Shown one piece after another: positions 51,840-64,000 of a stretch of 64,000 bases of DNA. Location of the stretch: positions 61,593,510-61,657,509 of the forward strand of contig CM017562.1 of NCBI GenBank assembly GCA_007844125.1, in the 5' to 3' direction. Source of the DNA: Sinonovacula constricta. Taxonomy: Eukaryota; Mollusca; Bivalvia; Cardiida; Solecurtidae. The notes beneath the pieces were generated by a model, which saw only the letters and a program-made list of their open reading frames with translations, was not told where the DNA came from and searched no databases. The position numbers and the translations under genes were made by a program. Each line of letters opens with the position of its first letter. Position 1 is the stretch's first letter.

Positions 51840-54800
51840 CAGAAGTTGCAGGTGTACTAGAGCAGATATTGAGGTGGTATTCAGCAATTAATGTCAGACA
51901 AAACAAAAGCAACAATATTATGTTTACCTGTTGAATTCCGTTCAAACCTGATTGTTTACGGGCATAGTCATGCCGCACAAAGATAATTATTTCCGATGAG
52001 TATACATCTGTTAATATGTATATTTGGCTATTTTTTAGAATAAACTACCACCACCCAACCCTACCACAACCAGATGACCACAGACGCATGCATAAATATT
52101 CTTTTTGTCTGTACTATTTAAATGTAAACTATTCTATTGTGACAAATCTATCGCACATCATATTATTGGTGCGCATGTTGATCAAAGCACGGCATACTTC
52201 ATGGGAACGTTTTCGTGATATACAAAATACAATAAGCTAGAACCATATTACCTCTTGGCTTGTTAATTTTATTGATGATAAACATTGTACTGTGTTGTCA
52301 CCAGGAAATGACAGGCTTTTTGCTAAAGTTTCTTGGCGTGACGATATCTCTTGATGAGACCATTATCTTTGAGGCTCGAAAAAAACAATACCTGCCGTAC
52401 ATCGTTGCACTTTTCTGAAATATAGTAGAATATGCCCTACACCACTACCTCCATCCAACCACATAACTAACAAGAAAGAGCAAATTAATTTAAACCATTA
52501 AGTATTTTTGTTGATGCGCATGGCTGTAAAATTATTAAAAAGAAAAATATAGTTACTCAAGCGAAATAACGTAACCTGAATCAATAAAATCATTTCAAAA
52601 CAAGAACTATGCATTACAAATACACGGATCAGAACGATAGCGAATGCACGCCTGCAATGATATTTCACGTAACCAGTGTCTAAAACTATAATTTGACTTG
52701 CCTTTTACATCTAAGATAATGATTTCTGGAATTCAAAAATAAATGCAATAAAATCAAGAATAAGACAGAACACGGTAAATCTTCAATTGTCATAAAATTC
52801 GTCTTTATAATTTTAAAAACACAAGCTCTGTAGAAATAACCTGTCTGATAGAAACACAAGAATAAAAGCTAACACTATCTTTGTGTTACCAGTGTTAGAT
52901 TACACATTGTATTTATTACAATTAATATATGAGTATGGTTAAGGTGGCACTGGAATTTATTTGACAGATGTTTCATGGCATAAAGAACGTTACATAAAAA
53001 GTATTTTGTCTGTTTGCGTGGAGAGACTTATTATATCAATAAGCATAATCATAACAAACAGACAAAAACTGAACGTCAGCAAAGGCATCGGTAAAATTAT
53101 GTCTAATAAAACAACTTAAGATTACTTAAGCGCAAAGCGCAAAATCAATGACAACTATTCTCATAGGGTCCGTCTTCTTAAGGCATCTCCTTGTGCAAGA
53201 TAACAACAATGCCCAGTGGAGCCATGTAGATGTGTCCGTTAAGTGCTTGCAGCGGCTTATCCATCGATCCATTTCATTGTGCACGTAACAAATGGTCATA
53301 TTGTATCTTTGTAAGGCTCGTTAACCAAGAAATACAATAATGGCTTTAAGGGTCTATAAACATTTTACCGATAAGTGTCTTAGCGTCATGTATTAATAAC
53401 ATAATACTCTTTTCCACTCTTCTCACCGCTTTAAGTGTTTATTTTACTTAAACATTGCCACTCTAAAGCATTCCTTAAATCAATGGCCTCGAAAAAGTCC
53501 AGATATTTTCCCTCATAAAACCGATATGACGTAAAAATCGGACAAATTTGCCATTTAACGTTTTACTGTGTTATTTCGTGAATAATCGATTTTAATAAAA
53601 ACAACAACATAAATGTAATGGTATTTCTTTCTGAATCTATCATGAGTTTACGGCGATAGTTGATGTTTTTAAATAACGTGATGTGACATTAGTTTTGGCG
53701 TATAGATCACCGGTTATATTGCGTGGTGTTACTGAGTTATTACCGTTATTTTCTTTCAGAATTGTTAAATTATGCCTAGCTCATCGCTGTTAATATAGAC
53801 GAATAAATCCAACGATACGAAAACTTGTAACTTTATGTAAGCAATATATCAAGCCATTAAAAGCACTTTATCAAAGAAAATTCCTCTGCTCTGTACATTG
53901 GGTACAATCAACAATGTTATTAATAATGTATAGCAACTGGACAGAATGATGATGTATGGAAAATGCAGCGTGGAAACGGTAGAATAAAGGGACTGGGTAT
54001 AAGACATAGATTTCGCGTGGAAAGATCACTAGTTTGTTTTCTTGCGATACTGTTTACTGTTTCTTTTATCTTATTGATCGTGTGCATAGATAAGAATAAT
54101 TGAGCGAAAATATTTGACAATGATTACACCTACATGAAAACATTTTTAATACAGAAATGGCTTCCAAAAAGAGTAGCTTTAATACTCAGCAGAGCAGATT
54201 TCGCCAGTATATTTTCAACAATACCAGATATTGCATGGTTCTTTATTGTACCATTGAAACCACACGCATTGCATGTATATCAGCTCTAGTTATCTTAAAA
54301 TAAAACAAACATCATTGACTCAGACAAAATTCAAGAGACTTTTTATGTATTCTGATTAGCACGCATTTGTATGTTTACATATATTAGCATCCCCAGAAAA
54401 ACGTTAAGAGGTGCAGATAAGAGACTAATCTGAATAGTTATTGCGGTTATTCTCGATTGTTTTATAATATTTAAGCACGGTATGCCCACACCAACTTCAT
54501 CACTTTAAAGCTGATTAAATTACTATTCCGTCTATGTAACTGTTTGTTCAGTTGTAATCAGTGACGTTTTTGTATTATAACTCGAAAGACCAGAAAATGT
54601 CTAAAATAAACGTTATTTTCTAGCCATGATGACGTCGCCTTTTTTGGACAAAATTTCTTAAGGGTATTAGTTTTTGAAACAATTTGCAAGGGGTTTATCA
54701 ATCATATATTGTAATGAAACTTGTATTTTGAGATAGAGAAAAGGTCAGTCTTTGCATTGGCGCCTGAATTAAATGTTTGATTTGAGACTAAACATGTGTC

Positions 54801-56139
54801 ATGGCATTAAAGTTGAACACATTTGCTTTTTATACTTAGTATTAAAAAAGACATCTTTCATGCAGCACAAGAAAGTATAAATGTGTTAGGACCCAAAGCG
54901 ACCGCAATTTCCTCAACTATGCCCACACTTCTGAGAGGCTTTAGGACCGACCCCCAATGACACCCGTCCTAAAAGGTGGTGCGAAAACGCATTTTTGCCC
55001 TATGCTGTCCGAGCATCATTTAAGTCCTTTTAATTGTAAATTACTACGTCATTTATAGTGCAGTCATTTTGACGTAATTCTGACGTCATTTTACTTATAA
55101 ATGTGTCTATTTTACCGTAAAATTAGATAAAGATAATTGAATTTTATCATAATTTCTTGCGTAGTTGAGATATTTCCATTTGCCCAACTGTTTCGAGTTG
55201 ATGTCGATGAGATCTAACAAATGTATATATTAATATACAATGCATAAATGTTTTAAAAATAACCTGTAAATGTCACACATACAAATAAATACGTGCTTTG
55301 ATCATGTCATAAATATCAATACTGCATTCAGTGTAACCTACTGTTCGCATTCAAAATATACTTGCAATAGATAATAACTCTTTTTAAAGTTTAATAAAAA
55401 CAAAAAAATATCGCTGCATAACATTGAAGCCCGTGTGTCAATAGAGGTAAAAGGCTTATGTACTGAAGAAAGAAATTATAAGCGGACTTAAATTTTGGTG
55501 TGATGGTGTCGTTCTATATTCCCCGTTCTCCTTAAGGAGAAATAAACTAAATCTATATATGACCTTTTAGAGAATTAAAGTAATATTAAGGGATTCTATA
55601 AGGAAACAAGTTGCTAGACAATTGGAATACCTATATTGGAGTCTTTTAAAAGTGTACTTTGTCGATAATGATGTGCAATAATGTTTAGAAAGTTTGAAAA
55701 TAGAGTGTTTGTGTTAAATAACTAAGCTTTCAGACTAAGTGTTAGTAGTGGGAGTGTACGTTACCTCTAAAGCCAAAGGAAAAATATCCTTGAATAAGCT
55801 TAAATAGCTATGAACTGCATTTATGCATTTAAAACTAAGGGTTTAGTTCAAACGCATGCAGGAGGAAACATTGTGTTATTGTTCTTATAACTTACGTAAA
55901 TATGCAAAAAATGGGCGAAAGTTTTCTTATAAATAGGTTTTTAATGGATGGATCGATCTAAATATAATATGTGATTTAATACTTTAATAGTCCAATAACA
56001 TAAAAACCACTTTTAAAAAATAAATATTTTATATTTATTTAATATTTATTTAATATTTAATAAATATAGATTAACCTTGTTAAATATTGTGAAAAGGTGT
56101 ATGAAAATTCAGAAATTAACATTTTTTGATCTATAAAAA
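51840..56139. other. AT-rich non-coding stretch
   Basis: No gene, RNA or element recognised. AT-palindromic low complexity (ATTTATTTAATATTTATTTA) occurs at about 56030-56066 just before the reverse-transcriptase relic. Confidence 0.4.
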
Positions 56140-57054
56140 ATTCTTCAGAAATCTTAGCCAAGTTTCGTACTTTAAACTTCCATTGCTCTGCAGATAATAC
56201 TTACGATTTCTATACACTGTACACTTCTTTACCTCATGATTTAATTAAGACCAAATTGATTGCTTTTATTGAGAAAACATTTGCTCGAGAGCAACATCTA
56301 TATATTGCATGTCATGAAAGTAATGCATTTTTTACCAACACTTTCTTAGAAAAGTTTACTATGTGGACTTGTACGGATGTTTGTGAAGCTCTACGTTTTC
56401 TATTAGACAATATAGAAGCTTTCAATTTAACGTCACGCTATCTTGACGATATTCTAACTATAGATAATCCTTTCTTTTCTCAAATGGTCCATCTGATTTA
56501 CCCTCCAGAACTTAGCCTTAATAAAGCAAATAACTGACATGTAAATGCAGCATTTCTAGTTATTGAGATCACTATTTCCAATGACAACTTCTAAAATCTA
56601 TGACAAGAGAGATGATTTTAACTTTAGTATCGTGAACTATCCATACCTTGACGGTGATTCACCACGTGCTACCTCCTATGGTATTAACATATCACAACTT
56701 ACGAGGTTTGCACGAGTTTGTACTAAAGTAGAAGATTTCAATGCAAGAAATCGGTTTATTTCTTCTAAACTGTTACCGCAAGGCTTTCGTTTTCATAAAT
56801 TAAGAAAGGCGTTTTAAAAATTCTTTCAGCGCAATGACTTTATTGCTTCTAAGTGTAATAGCAGTATGAAAACACTTTTTTATGGAAATGTTTTATACAA
56901 GTTAAAGAAAATCAAGGGTCTCAATAACTTATCTGACCGTTTTATAAAACTTATCAGAAAATTTAGTGCTGACGGTTACAACCCGGGAATCCTTCGGTTT
57001 ACTGCATTGCTTGCAATGGTACCTTTTACAGTCAAGAACTTGCATTGCTTTTAA
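56140..57054 (+). pseudogene. Reverse-transcriptase relic of a retroelement
   Basis: Translation from about 56140 gives TYDFYTLYTSLPHDLIKTKL, FIEKTFARE, TCTDVCEALRFLLDNI, then EAFNLTSRYLDDILTIDNPF with the catalytic YLDD at 56439-56450, and MVHLIYPPELSLNKAN before a stop. After a frameshift KIYDKRDDFNFSIVNYPYLD, YGINISQLTRFARVCTKVED and KLLPQGFRFHKLRKAF follow, then a stop and GNVLYKLKKIKGL. Only a few residues separate the DNI and YLDD blocks; the palm motif with the conserved GxPMGxxxSP-type turn is missing, an internal deletion. I associate this RT type with elements common in corals and molluscs, possibly Penelope-related, but the class is uncertain. It is inactive. Confidence 0.8.
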
Positions 57055-57465
57055 ATTACACGATGACCGGACAGATCTTTGAGACTATATGAAACAGTTA
57101 CTTAAAGCCATAATTGGATAGTAGCGGTTAGATTTTCTTGTCTCTTCATCTCTCAAATCGTGCCCTTCATAGGTAGGACAACTTAAGCAGTTTCCATGTC
57201 CTTTACGTGAGATTGCACAGTAGGTATAACATCGGGATTTTTGTACCTTTATTATATAATATGCCAACTGCGGATAAATCCTCGGCTTTTTATGATATTT
57301 ATTTTTAAATTTATTAACTCTTAATAATACTGCATTTTATTTTGTTGATGTAGGTGATTTTCAAAAAAAAATCTATTATTTCTTTCGTATTTTTTACATT
57401 TCACTATTGACACTTTTGGCATATGACGTCATGACATTGTATGAAATCATTAAATTGCTCTAATT
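57055..57465. other. AT-rich stretch after the RT relic
   Basis: May include the 3' part of the same dead retroelement; no further coding motif is recognisable. Confidence 0.35.
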
Positions 57466-57529
57466 ATATATCAGCGCTTGGGCTGTTTTATTTGTTCTTA
57501 ATATATATCAGCGCTTGGGCTGTTTTATT
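57466..57529. repeat. 35-bp tandem duplication
   Basis: ATATATCAGCGCTTGGGCTG followed by TTTTATTT occurs twice in a row, separated by GTTCTTA. The copies are identical across the shared 28 bases, so the duplication is recent. Confidence 0.9.
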
Positions 57530-57645
57530 TCAAACTACTTTCTCATTTGAAATTTTTAGGCTGCCGAGGATTTTTTTTTTACTGTACAAACTATACATAT
57601 GTTGATTGTTTATTTTATTGGAAATTATGTATGCATAAAAGTTCA

Positions 57646-57695
57646 TTGTATCTGTTTTAACTCCCTGGGCTTACTGTTAGTTGTTTCACATCGTA
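57646..57695 (+). repeat. Family A 5'-section fragment
   Basis: TATCTGTTTTAACTCCCTGG and GCTTACTGTTAGTTGTTTCA match the start of the 18 kb copy (there with a short ATGCAGGT insertion). The rest of the element is missing. Confidence 0.7.
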
Positions 57696-57984
57696 AAAAA
57701 TCTTCCCATGCACGTAATTTATGTTGACATTTAATTCATCCTATAAGGATTGTTAGTGTTAGTATTTGGCTCATCTAAAATATAAAACATGTTTCTTAAC
57801 CAGGGTATTGCATAATACTGAGAGTTTCATTATTTCTGAAAACGTAAGACCTAAAAATGTCCGATGTTTTGAAAACATTTTATACGTCAATATATACGTT
57901 AAAACTGGTGGTTAATTTAAGTTACAGACGGGGGCCTTTTATACAAACATAACAACAAACAATTTTAATCTCCATAATGTTCAT

Positions 57985-57986
<2 letters not shown>
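57696..57986. other. AT-rich spacer
   Basis: Nothing recognised. Confidence 0.35.
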
Positions 57987-58072
<86 letters not shown>

Positions 58073-58089
58073 TTCTCTCTCTCTTTCTT
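57987..58089 (+). repeat. (CT)n microsatellite
   Basis: About 75 bp of pure CT followed by ATCT- and TTCT-interrupted units. The arginine/glutamate-alternating minus-strand open frame is an artefact. Confidence 0.97.
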
Positions 58090-58649
58090 AACATACATCT
58101 CATACACATACGTGTATTTTAAGCCATCAAGTCTTATTGGCTAAAAGACTAATCACTCAAATGCAAAGAAATGTCTTCCTAACACGCAACACAACCATTA
58201 ACCCGAACTAAAACACCTACTCATTTTCCCTAAACCATCGACATTACTCAGCGAAGTTAGACGAAAACTAAATCTATAACATAACTTTCTTATCAACAAT
58301 TTCAAATTCACAAATTTTGTGATAGATTTGATTCATAAAAATATGGCTTACTAATAAAAAAAAAGAAAACTTACAAATCGACTCGTCCACTTAAAATTAA
58401 AGTAATTGTTTGTGTAGAAGACAAACAATAGATTTCTTTTTTTAACGATTTTAAATTTTAATGAAAAGTATTGAAACTTTAATGGTTTTATTTTCTCAAT
58501 TTTCATAGATTCAAATGCATTTATTTTGCCCTCCATATTTTGGGTGAGGAGTATCATGGATGAAAAGGTTTGGACTACCTTTAACAATGACCGTCTTTCT
58601 ATAAGCTTACGTTACTGTTGTCACATACGGCTGGTGCCTCTTTGTGTAG
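58090..58649. other. AT-rich non-coding stretch
   Basis: Nothing recognised. Confidence 0.4.
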
Positions 58650-58850
58650 AAATACTTCTCCAAGATATGAAAGGTGAAAACACAAAGAGTATGAATTAGA
58701 AACGATTTTAAGCAAATAAGAATATATGAAAAGTCCTATGAACATTGCAACATATACCAATATCAGAAAAGGCACAGGACAAAGGTATTTCACATGCAAG
58801 CCAAGTGAAAAGCAAGAACAAATTTGTGATGAGTTCCATGACTCCACTCC
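58650..58850 (-). repeat. Family A tail copy
   Basis: On the minus strand: AACTCATCACAAATTTGTTC, TTGCTTTTCACTTGGCTTGC, ATGTGAAATACCTTTGTCCT, GTGCCTTTTCTGATATTGGT and ATGTTGCAATGTTCATAGGA. It aligns closely to 11834-11955 and 62230-62360. The CGAGGTTAGAGC head is missing, so it is truncated at the head side. Confidence 0.8.
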
Positions 58851-59145
58851 ACTCAAACTGGCATATTAACTTTAATATGGTAACACATGGATATCATTAG
58901 TTTTCTTTTAAGATATCCTCTCTTCAGAAACAGAAACAAGACACAGTAACATGATATATTCTCGTTTCTTTCTATTTCGAAGACGCTATTACATTAGTTT
59001 AGCTAAAACATTTTTATTTTTCATGTCACATCAAAGGAAACATTTTACAAGTTGTAGTAGGAGAATTAAAAGAATGAAGAAAAATGTTTTAAATCTGATA
59101 TCCTCTGCTCCACACTCACCCTGCCTAAACAAAAACCATACAAGA

Positions 59146-59148
<3 letters not shown>
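58851..59148. other. Non-coding spacer
   Basis: Nothing recognised. Confidence 0.35.
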
Positions 59149-59935
<787 letters not shown>

Positions 59936-60215
59936 CCTGGTAGCGCAATCGGTATAGCGTCGAATCTAGGTGCGGTAGACACTGGGGCGCGACATAGCAG
60001 TGTCTTAAAATGGTAGTGGTATAGCTCCATTACTATTGGTAAAGCAAATATAAGGATACTTTCTCGATTGGTGACAGGATAATGTGACTGGGTTGGGTAT
60101 CATGACAGGTATTCACGGCATGCTTAACCAAGTACTATATCTGCTTTTAGTGGGCACCGTCTCCAGATAACTGGAAAATTGTTGATTGGACGATAAACCA
60201 AATAACCAAACAAAA
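59936..60215 (+). mobile_element. V-SINE/RUDI-like SINE, near full-length
   Basis: The 5' part (TACCTGGTAGCGCAATCGGT then ATAGCGTCGAAT) has an A-box-like tRNA start. A middle section follows (GGGGCGCGACATAGCAGTGT, then AATGGTAGTGGTATAGCTCC). The conserved 3' domain then matches bases 1-175: ATATAAGGATAC, GACAGGATAATGTGACTGGG, ATCATGACAGG, ACCGTCTCCAGATAACTGGA and GACGATAAACCAA. The B box is eroded. The family name is inferred from the 3' domain and molluscan context. Confidence 0.65.
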
Positions 60216-60689
60216 CTCTTATAAGGCTCATATTAGACGTAACAGGATTGAGCCCTATATTAGCTGTATGATAACGAGCACTTAAAACAGGTAAAAATGT
60301 ACCTATTTCCTGAACAGATTCCATTAAATATTTCTAGTTTGGCAAACGTTTTCAATAGCACAAGACAGATGTAAAAAAATGTCTTGCTGCCTTTGTTGTC
60401 AGTTGGACTATCTAAGGCATAAGCGAACAACGGGGTGCTCTGTAGCCACCTTTCCAAAATATAACTGTCATTAAAATGTTTAAAGGATTTTACATAGTTT
60501 GGTAGTCCTTGCTAGTGCTTACCGTAAAAAAGAAGAAAACCGCCGTAGTTAGCACGTTCTGTATACCGGTTATGTATTAGCTGTATACATCTGCCTGCCT
60601 GTCTGTCTGAGATAAGCTTTACTTGGTATACCTATGTCTGTGTAAGCATTGACAAATAATCTGTTGTTTAAAAGCTCCGGAAATATCTA
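60216..60689. other. Non-coding stretch
   Basis: Nothing recognised beyond the SINE tail and short CTGC/CTGT units at about 60591-60610. Confidence 0.35.
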
Positions 60690-60795
60690 TATAATTGTTT
60701 GATAGAAAAACCTTCAGGAAGTGCGAGGTTGGAGCACTCCACAAACCTTGTTTAAGCACCCCATTCGGTCCTCTTGCCGACTGACCGTTATATAA
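60690..60795 (+). repeat. Family A head copy, truncated
   Basis: TTGATAGAAAAACCTTCAGG, AAGTGCGAGGTTGGAGCACT, CCACAAACCTTGTTTAAGCA, CCCCATTCGGTCCTCTTGCC and GACTGACCGTTAT. It is closest to the 18 kb copy and stops just after the hairpin; the tail is absent. Confidence 0.85.
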
Positions 60796-61873
60796 TTTTA
60801 AATAAAGAAATTTTAATGATCTGTTGACAATAGTAACTTTCCGATACAAACTCTGTCGGTACAACGAAAGGGTGAAAGAAGATGGCGCAAACACAATTTT
60901 CAATGCAGATGATTGATTTTAGACAGCAAATGGTCATAATACCAATCAGTAACAAATAGAATAGGGTCATACATCCACAGTCAATGTAATTTCCTGAATA
61001 ACCGACAGTTTGGTCTTTTCAGAAGAAAATTACATCCTTTACGGCCGTTATTCTGATGGCATGGTTTTAGTATTATTTGCTTAAAACAGCGAAATATTAA
61101 GGCCGATATCCAAGAAATATAAGAATAAAAAGATTTGTTAGTTCTTATTCCGAAGGCTTTGTGGTGTCTCCTTGAAACAATTCAATAAAACGGTCGATCT
61201 CCAAGACATTAAGTAATAACAAAAATAAAACATCATTTGCAACAAATATAAATCATGTTAACAGCCACTTAATTAATATATAAGTCAGTATAGTATACTT
61301 TTCGAAAAATGGAATTATGATAATGTACAGAAAGTTCTTGCCTAGAGAAGAAAATCGCACGAACATTTTAAAAAGCTGACAAAAAATGATTTAACAAAGC
61401 AAAAGCCGCATTTTATTTTGATTTCATAATATCGAGTCATGACTGTGAGTCAGATTGTTAATTAAATACTTTTGATGGTTACATATGGTCACAACATTAT
61501 ACCACCAGCAATGTACTCTTGTGTCTGGAGTTTATGTCAGCGAAGATGTCTTGACTGCATGTCTTGTCTTATTACTTGCATTCAAATTATTGTTCATTTC
61601 ATAAAAGGACTGCTGGATGGTAGATCACAACATACGTACATGTGTTGTAACACCTTGCCCCAGTACTGTCAACATAAAAGATCAGACACATGCCGCTTCT
61701 TGTTCATTGTTTAAACAAATAAAGGTCTGTACTTTCTTTTGTCGACATATCGGTCACACAAAGTCCTGGCGTCGGTTCTTTTATGTTCATTGCCGCGGTG
61801 TCAAGACCAAAAAACCTCGCAATTGTAAAGGAGTGCTTAATAAGAATGTATGTGCCATATGATAAATAAAGGA
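60796..61873. other. Non-coding stretch
   Basis: No gene supported. Overlapping frames at 61472-61862 are cysteine-rich without a conserved spacing that I recognise. Confidence 0.4.
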
Positions 61874-61913
61874 GTGAGAGAGAGAGAGAGAGCGTGCGCC
61901 GCGAGAGAAAGAC

Positions 61914-61944
<31 letters not shown>
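61874..61944 (+). repeat. (GA)n microsatellite, interrupted
   Basis: GA units with a CGTGCGCCGC break and single AAA/ACA interruptions. Confidence 0.95.
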
Positions 61945-62109
61945 TCATTTTTAATCAGTAACAAAATTTAATTGTGCTTGCCGCTTTTACTTTTAAGGTG
62001 CAACCAATGTAATGTGTGTGTGGTGATTTTCAGCTGTTTTTGAAGAGTATCGTAAAGTTTTCGACACATGGACGTCCTTCATCAACTGCAGTGTGTAGTT
62101 AGTTTAGAA

Positions 62110-62370
62110 ACCATCAGGAAGTGCGAGGTTAGAGTTCAGTAAAGCCGGTTTAAGCACCCCAGTCGGTCCATATTGCCGACTGACCGTCCCCAGGCGGTAA
62201 CTGTCGGGTTTGCTCTTTTTGGTTAAATAACTTACCACAGACTTGTCCTCACTTTTACATTTGGCAGTGCATGTGAATACTTTAGTCCAGTGTCTTTCCA
62301 TGTTATTTACATGTTGCAATGCTCATACGACTCTGTTATATATATTCTTATTAAAAACATTGTATATATC
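62110..62370 (+). repeat. Family A, near full-length copy
   Basis: Head: AGGAAGTGCGAGGTTAGAGT, GCCGGTTTAAGCACCCCAGT, and a perfect 7-bp hairpin CAGTCGG/CCGACTG with a 9-base loop, then GACCGTCCCCAGGCGGTAAC and GGGTTTGCTC. Tail: CTTACCACAGACTTGTCCTC, a GCATGTGAATACTTTAGTCC block, CAGTGTCTTTCCATGTTATT, and ACATGTTGCAATGCTCATAC, ending near TATATTCTTATT. This is the best reference copy, with head and tail intact. Confidence 0.88.
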
Positions 62371-62735
62371 GTTATATTCTTTAAGATGTATAATAATATT
62401 ATTTTTGACGGGTACACTATGCTTACACAACACATCGTATAATTGTTTCTGCTTTCTAGGATACTAGTAATTTAATAGTGCGTGTATGCAAAACTTATAC
62501 ATGTAAGTAAAACATCAAACATAGTAAAACACTATAATTTAACATAAAGTACATTTTCGATTGCTATGCAAGGGATAACAGAATTTAAGTGTATACACTG
62601 GCCAATAGCTTGATAGTTGATTACAATTTAATCAAACATCTGTTATCCATACAGAAGAAAATGTTTAAGCTTTGATTTTGGTTTTGACTACTTTTCTCTC
62701 TTCGATTTGGAATTTTTACTGTTTGTCACAAAACA
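62371..62735. other. AT-rich spacer
   Basis: Nothing recognised. Confidence 0.35.
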
Positions 62736-62835
62736 GAACACGTCTAAGAAGTGTGAAATTGTACCGCTTTAAAGTCAGCTTAACAACTAAAGTCGGATCT
62801 TTTGTAAGCTGGCTGTTACTTTACTGCTTCTATTA
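62736..62835 (+). repeat. Family A, strongly diverged head
   Basis: AAGAAGTGTGAAATTGTACC, GCTTTAAAGTCAGCTTAACA, ACTAAAGTCGGATCTTTTGT and AAGCTGGCTGTTAC align in order to the family head with many substitutions. It is an old copy about 600 bp from a young one. Confidence 0.5.
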
Positions 62836-64000
62836 GATTTTATCATTGTCGTTATGGCGCTTTTTATGTCACTGAAATACGCTTTTACAATATTTAACCA
62901 AACCAATATTACAGCACATACTTTTGGCGAAAAGGTCTTTATTTAGCATTCATTAAACTTAAAGGACATGCCAGTGTAAATAATTGCAGTATTATCATGT
63001 GAACGGTTTATGTAAATGCTGTTTTATGGATAAGAACATGCGTGCACTGCAGTTGATAGGGATTGAAGCGATGTCAACCAATTATTTCAGTATCTTAGTT
63101 TTTGTACAGAAGAAACAAGCCCTTATATAACTCTTACATATGTAAACATGTAATAATGCGAACATACAGCTTAAAATGCAATACAAGATACTAAAATTCT
63201 TGTTTCAGCCAGTTACTTGAAAAAAGTGGCATTTGATTAATAGCAATCAACATGTGCGATATCTAATCGGGTGTAAAAATCATTTAAATGACTAGAAAAC
63301 GTGTATAGAGCATTTTATCTTTAAAAGCACTTAAATATGACGTCGTTCTTCGTAGCAATCTATGATTGTATTAACCGATAAAAGTATAGAATATACTAGA
63401 CGTTATGCACCACACGCCGTATATCATCACTCGTTTAACCAAGCCATGAGAGTTTTCTTGTATGATACCTGATGTAAGGACCGATCCGCAAATTAAAATG
63501 TGTCAGCGGTTTTGCTCTAAAACATACAAATTATTTTAATGTATTATGCCCGACCTAGGACCATGTCTTTTTGTTGTAACACGATACAACATGATATACA
63601 GTATGTCTCTTTCTCATTACTAGCGTATAATAGTTTGTGTTTAGTGTTCATTCGTTTCTTTTGAAGAGCAAATGATTCCCTTTCCATCTATTTGTTATGG
63701 TTGGTCCATATGAAGGACATATAGAGACCAGCTGTGATTCAGCCATTGTTAATTTTGTTTTGAGAAGCAGAGAATATGACGTGTCGTTAGTGGTACAGTT
63801 TCTATAACCCTAAGGAACGTTTAATTAAGATGATCGTAAGACTGACTATTGTTTATATACACTTCGCACGTTTTTTCGGACGATATTTAACGTGTTCAAT
63901 GCAAGATCAAAAAAGAAAATGCTGATGAATCTTTCCAAATAAATGTTTTACTTAATTGAAGTTAATTAAGGATAAAGTTAACATCTATCATTCACCAAGT
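62836..64000. other. AT-rich non-coding stretch to the window end
   Basis: No gene, RNA or repeat recognised. Confidence 0.4.

Noticed and set aside
57922..58107. Arg/Glu-repeat protein
   Set aside because: Translation of the CT microsatellite.

Overview
The window is eukaryotic nuclear DNA: strongly AT-rich, intron- and intergenic-scale, with long simple-sequence tracts, decayed transposons and tRNA-derived SINEs, and no operons or dense open reading frames. The organism is most probably a marine bivalve mollusc. The reasons are a V-SINE/RUDI-like short element at both ends of the window, dispersed repeats of a type I associate with bivalve genomes, and mixed mariner, hAT-like, Crypton-like and reverse-transcriptase relics. 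The species cannot be fixed from sequence alone.

Layout. 1-26.7 kb is mostly non-coding. It carries a partial V-SINE-like repeat at the left edge, a 25-bp minisatellite at 3.3 kb, several copies of one dispersed repeat (called family A here) at 6.7, 9.4, 11.9, 14.7 and 18 kb, two copies of a second repeat (family B) at 11.2 and 17.2 kb, AT, GT and CA microsatellites, SINE copies at 13.8 and 23.7 kb, and a decayed tandem block at 19.5-20.5 kb. A 21-bp minisatellite of about 75 units occupies 26.75-28.32 kb. From 30 to 38.3 kb there is a tRNA-derived SINE, a broken Crypton/KIAA1958-like coding fragment (33.6 kb), a complete but dead mariner element with terminal inverted repeats and TA duplication (34.86-36.29 kb), and a possible hAT-like element (37.16-38.26 kb). 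From 39 to 49.6 kb there are three large tetra/trinucleotide tracts, another tRNA-SINE, and the only convincing host gene part: the first coding exon of a rhodopsin-family neuropeptide receptor on the minus strand at 47.4-47.7 kb. The rest is non-coding apart from a broken reverse-transcriptase relic at 56.1-57.05 kb, more family A copies, CT, AT/GT and GA microsatellites and a second V-SINE-like copy at 59.9 kb.

How it fits together. There is no gene cluster or pathway here. One host gene begins in the window (receptor exon 1; its later exons should lie at lower coordinates and are not recognisable here). Everything else is mobile-element sediment. The most unusual items are an intron-like insertion placed exactly at a coding junction inside the dead mariner, and the density of family A (about ten copies or fragments in 64 kb), which I cannot match to a named element. 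I did not find a new defence or biosynthetic system. The long open frames over the 21-bp array and the CA/GT tracts are arithmetic artefacts of the repeat period.
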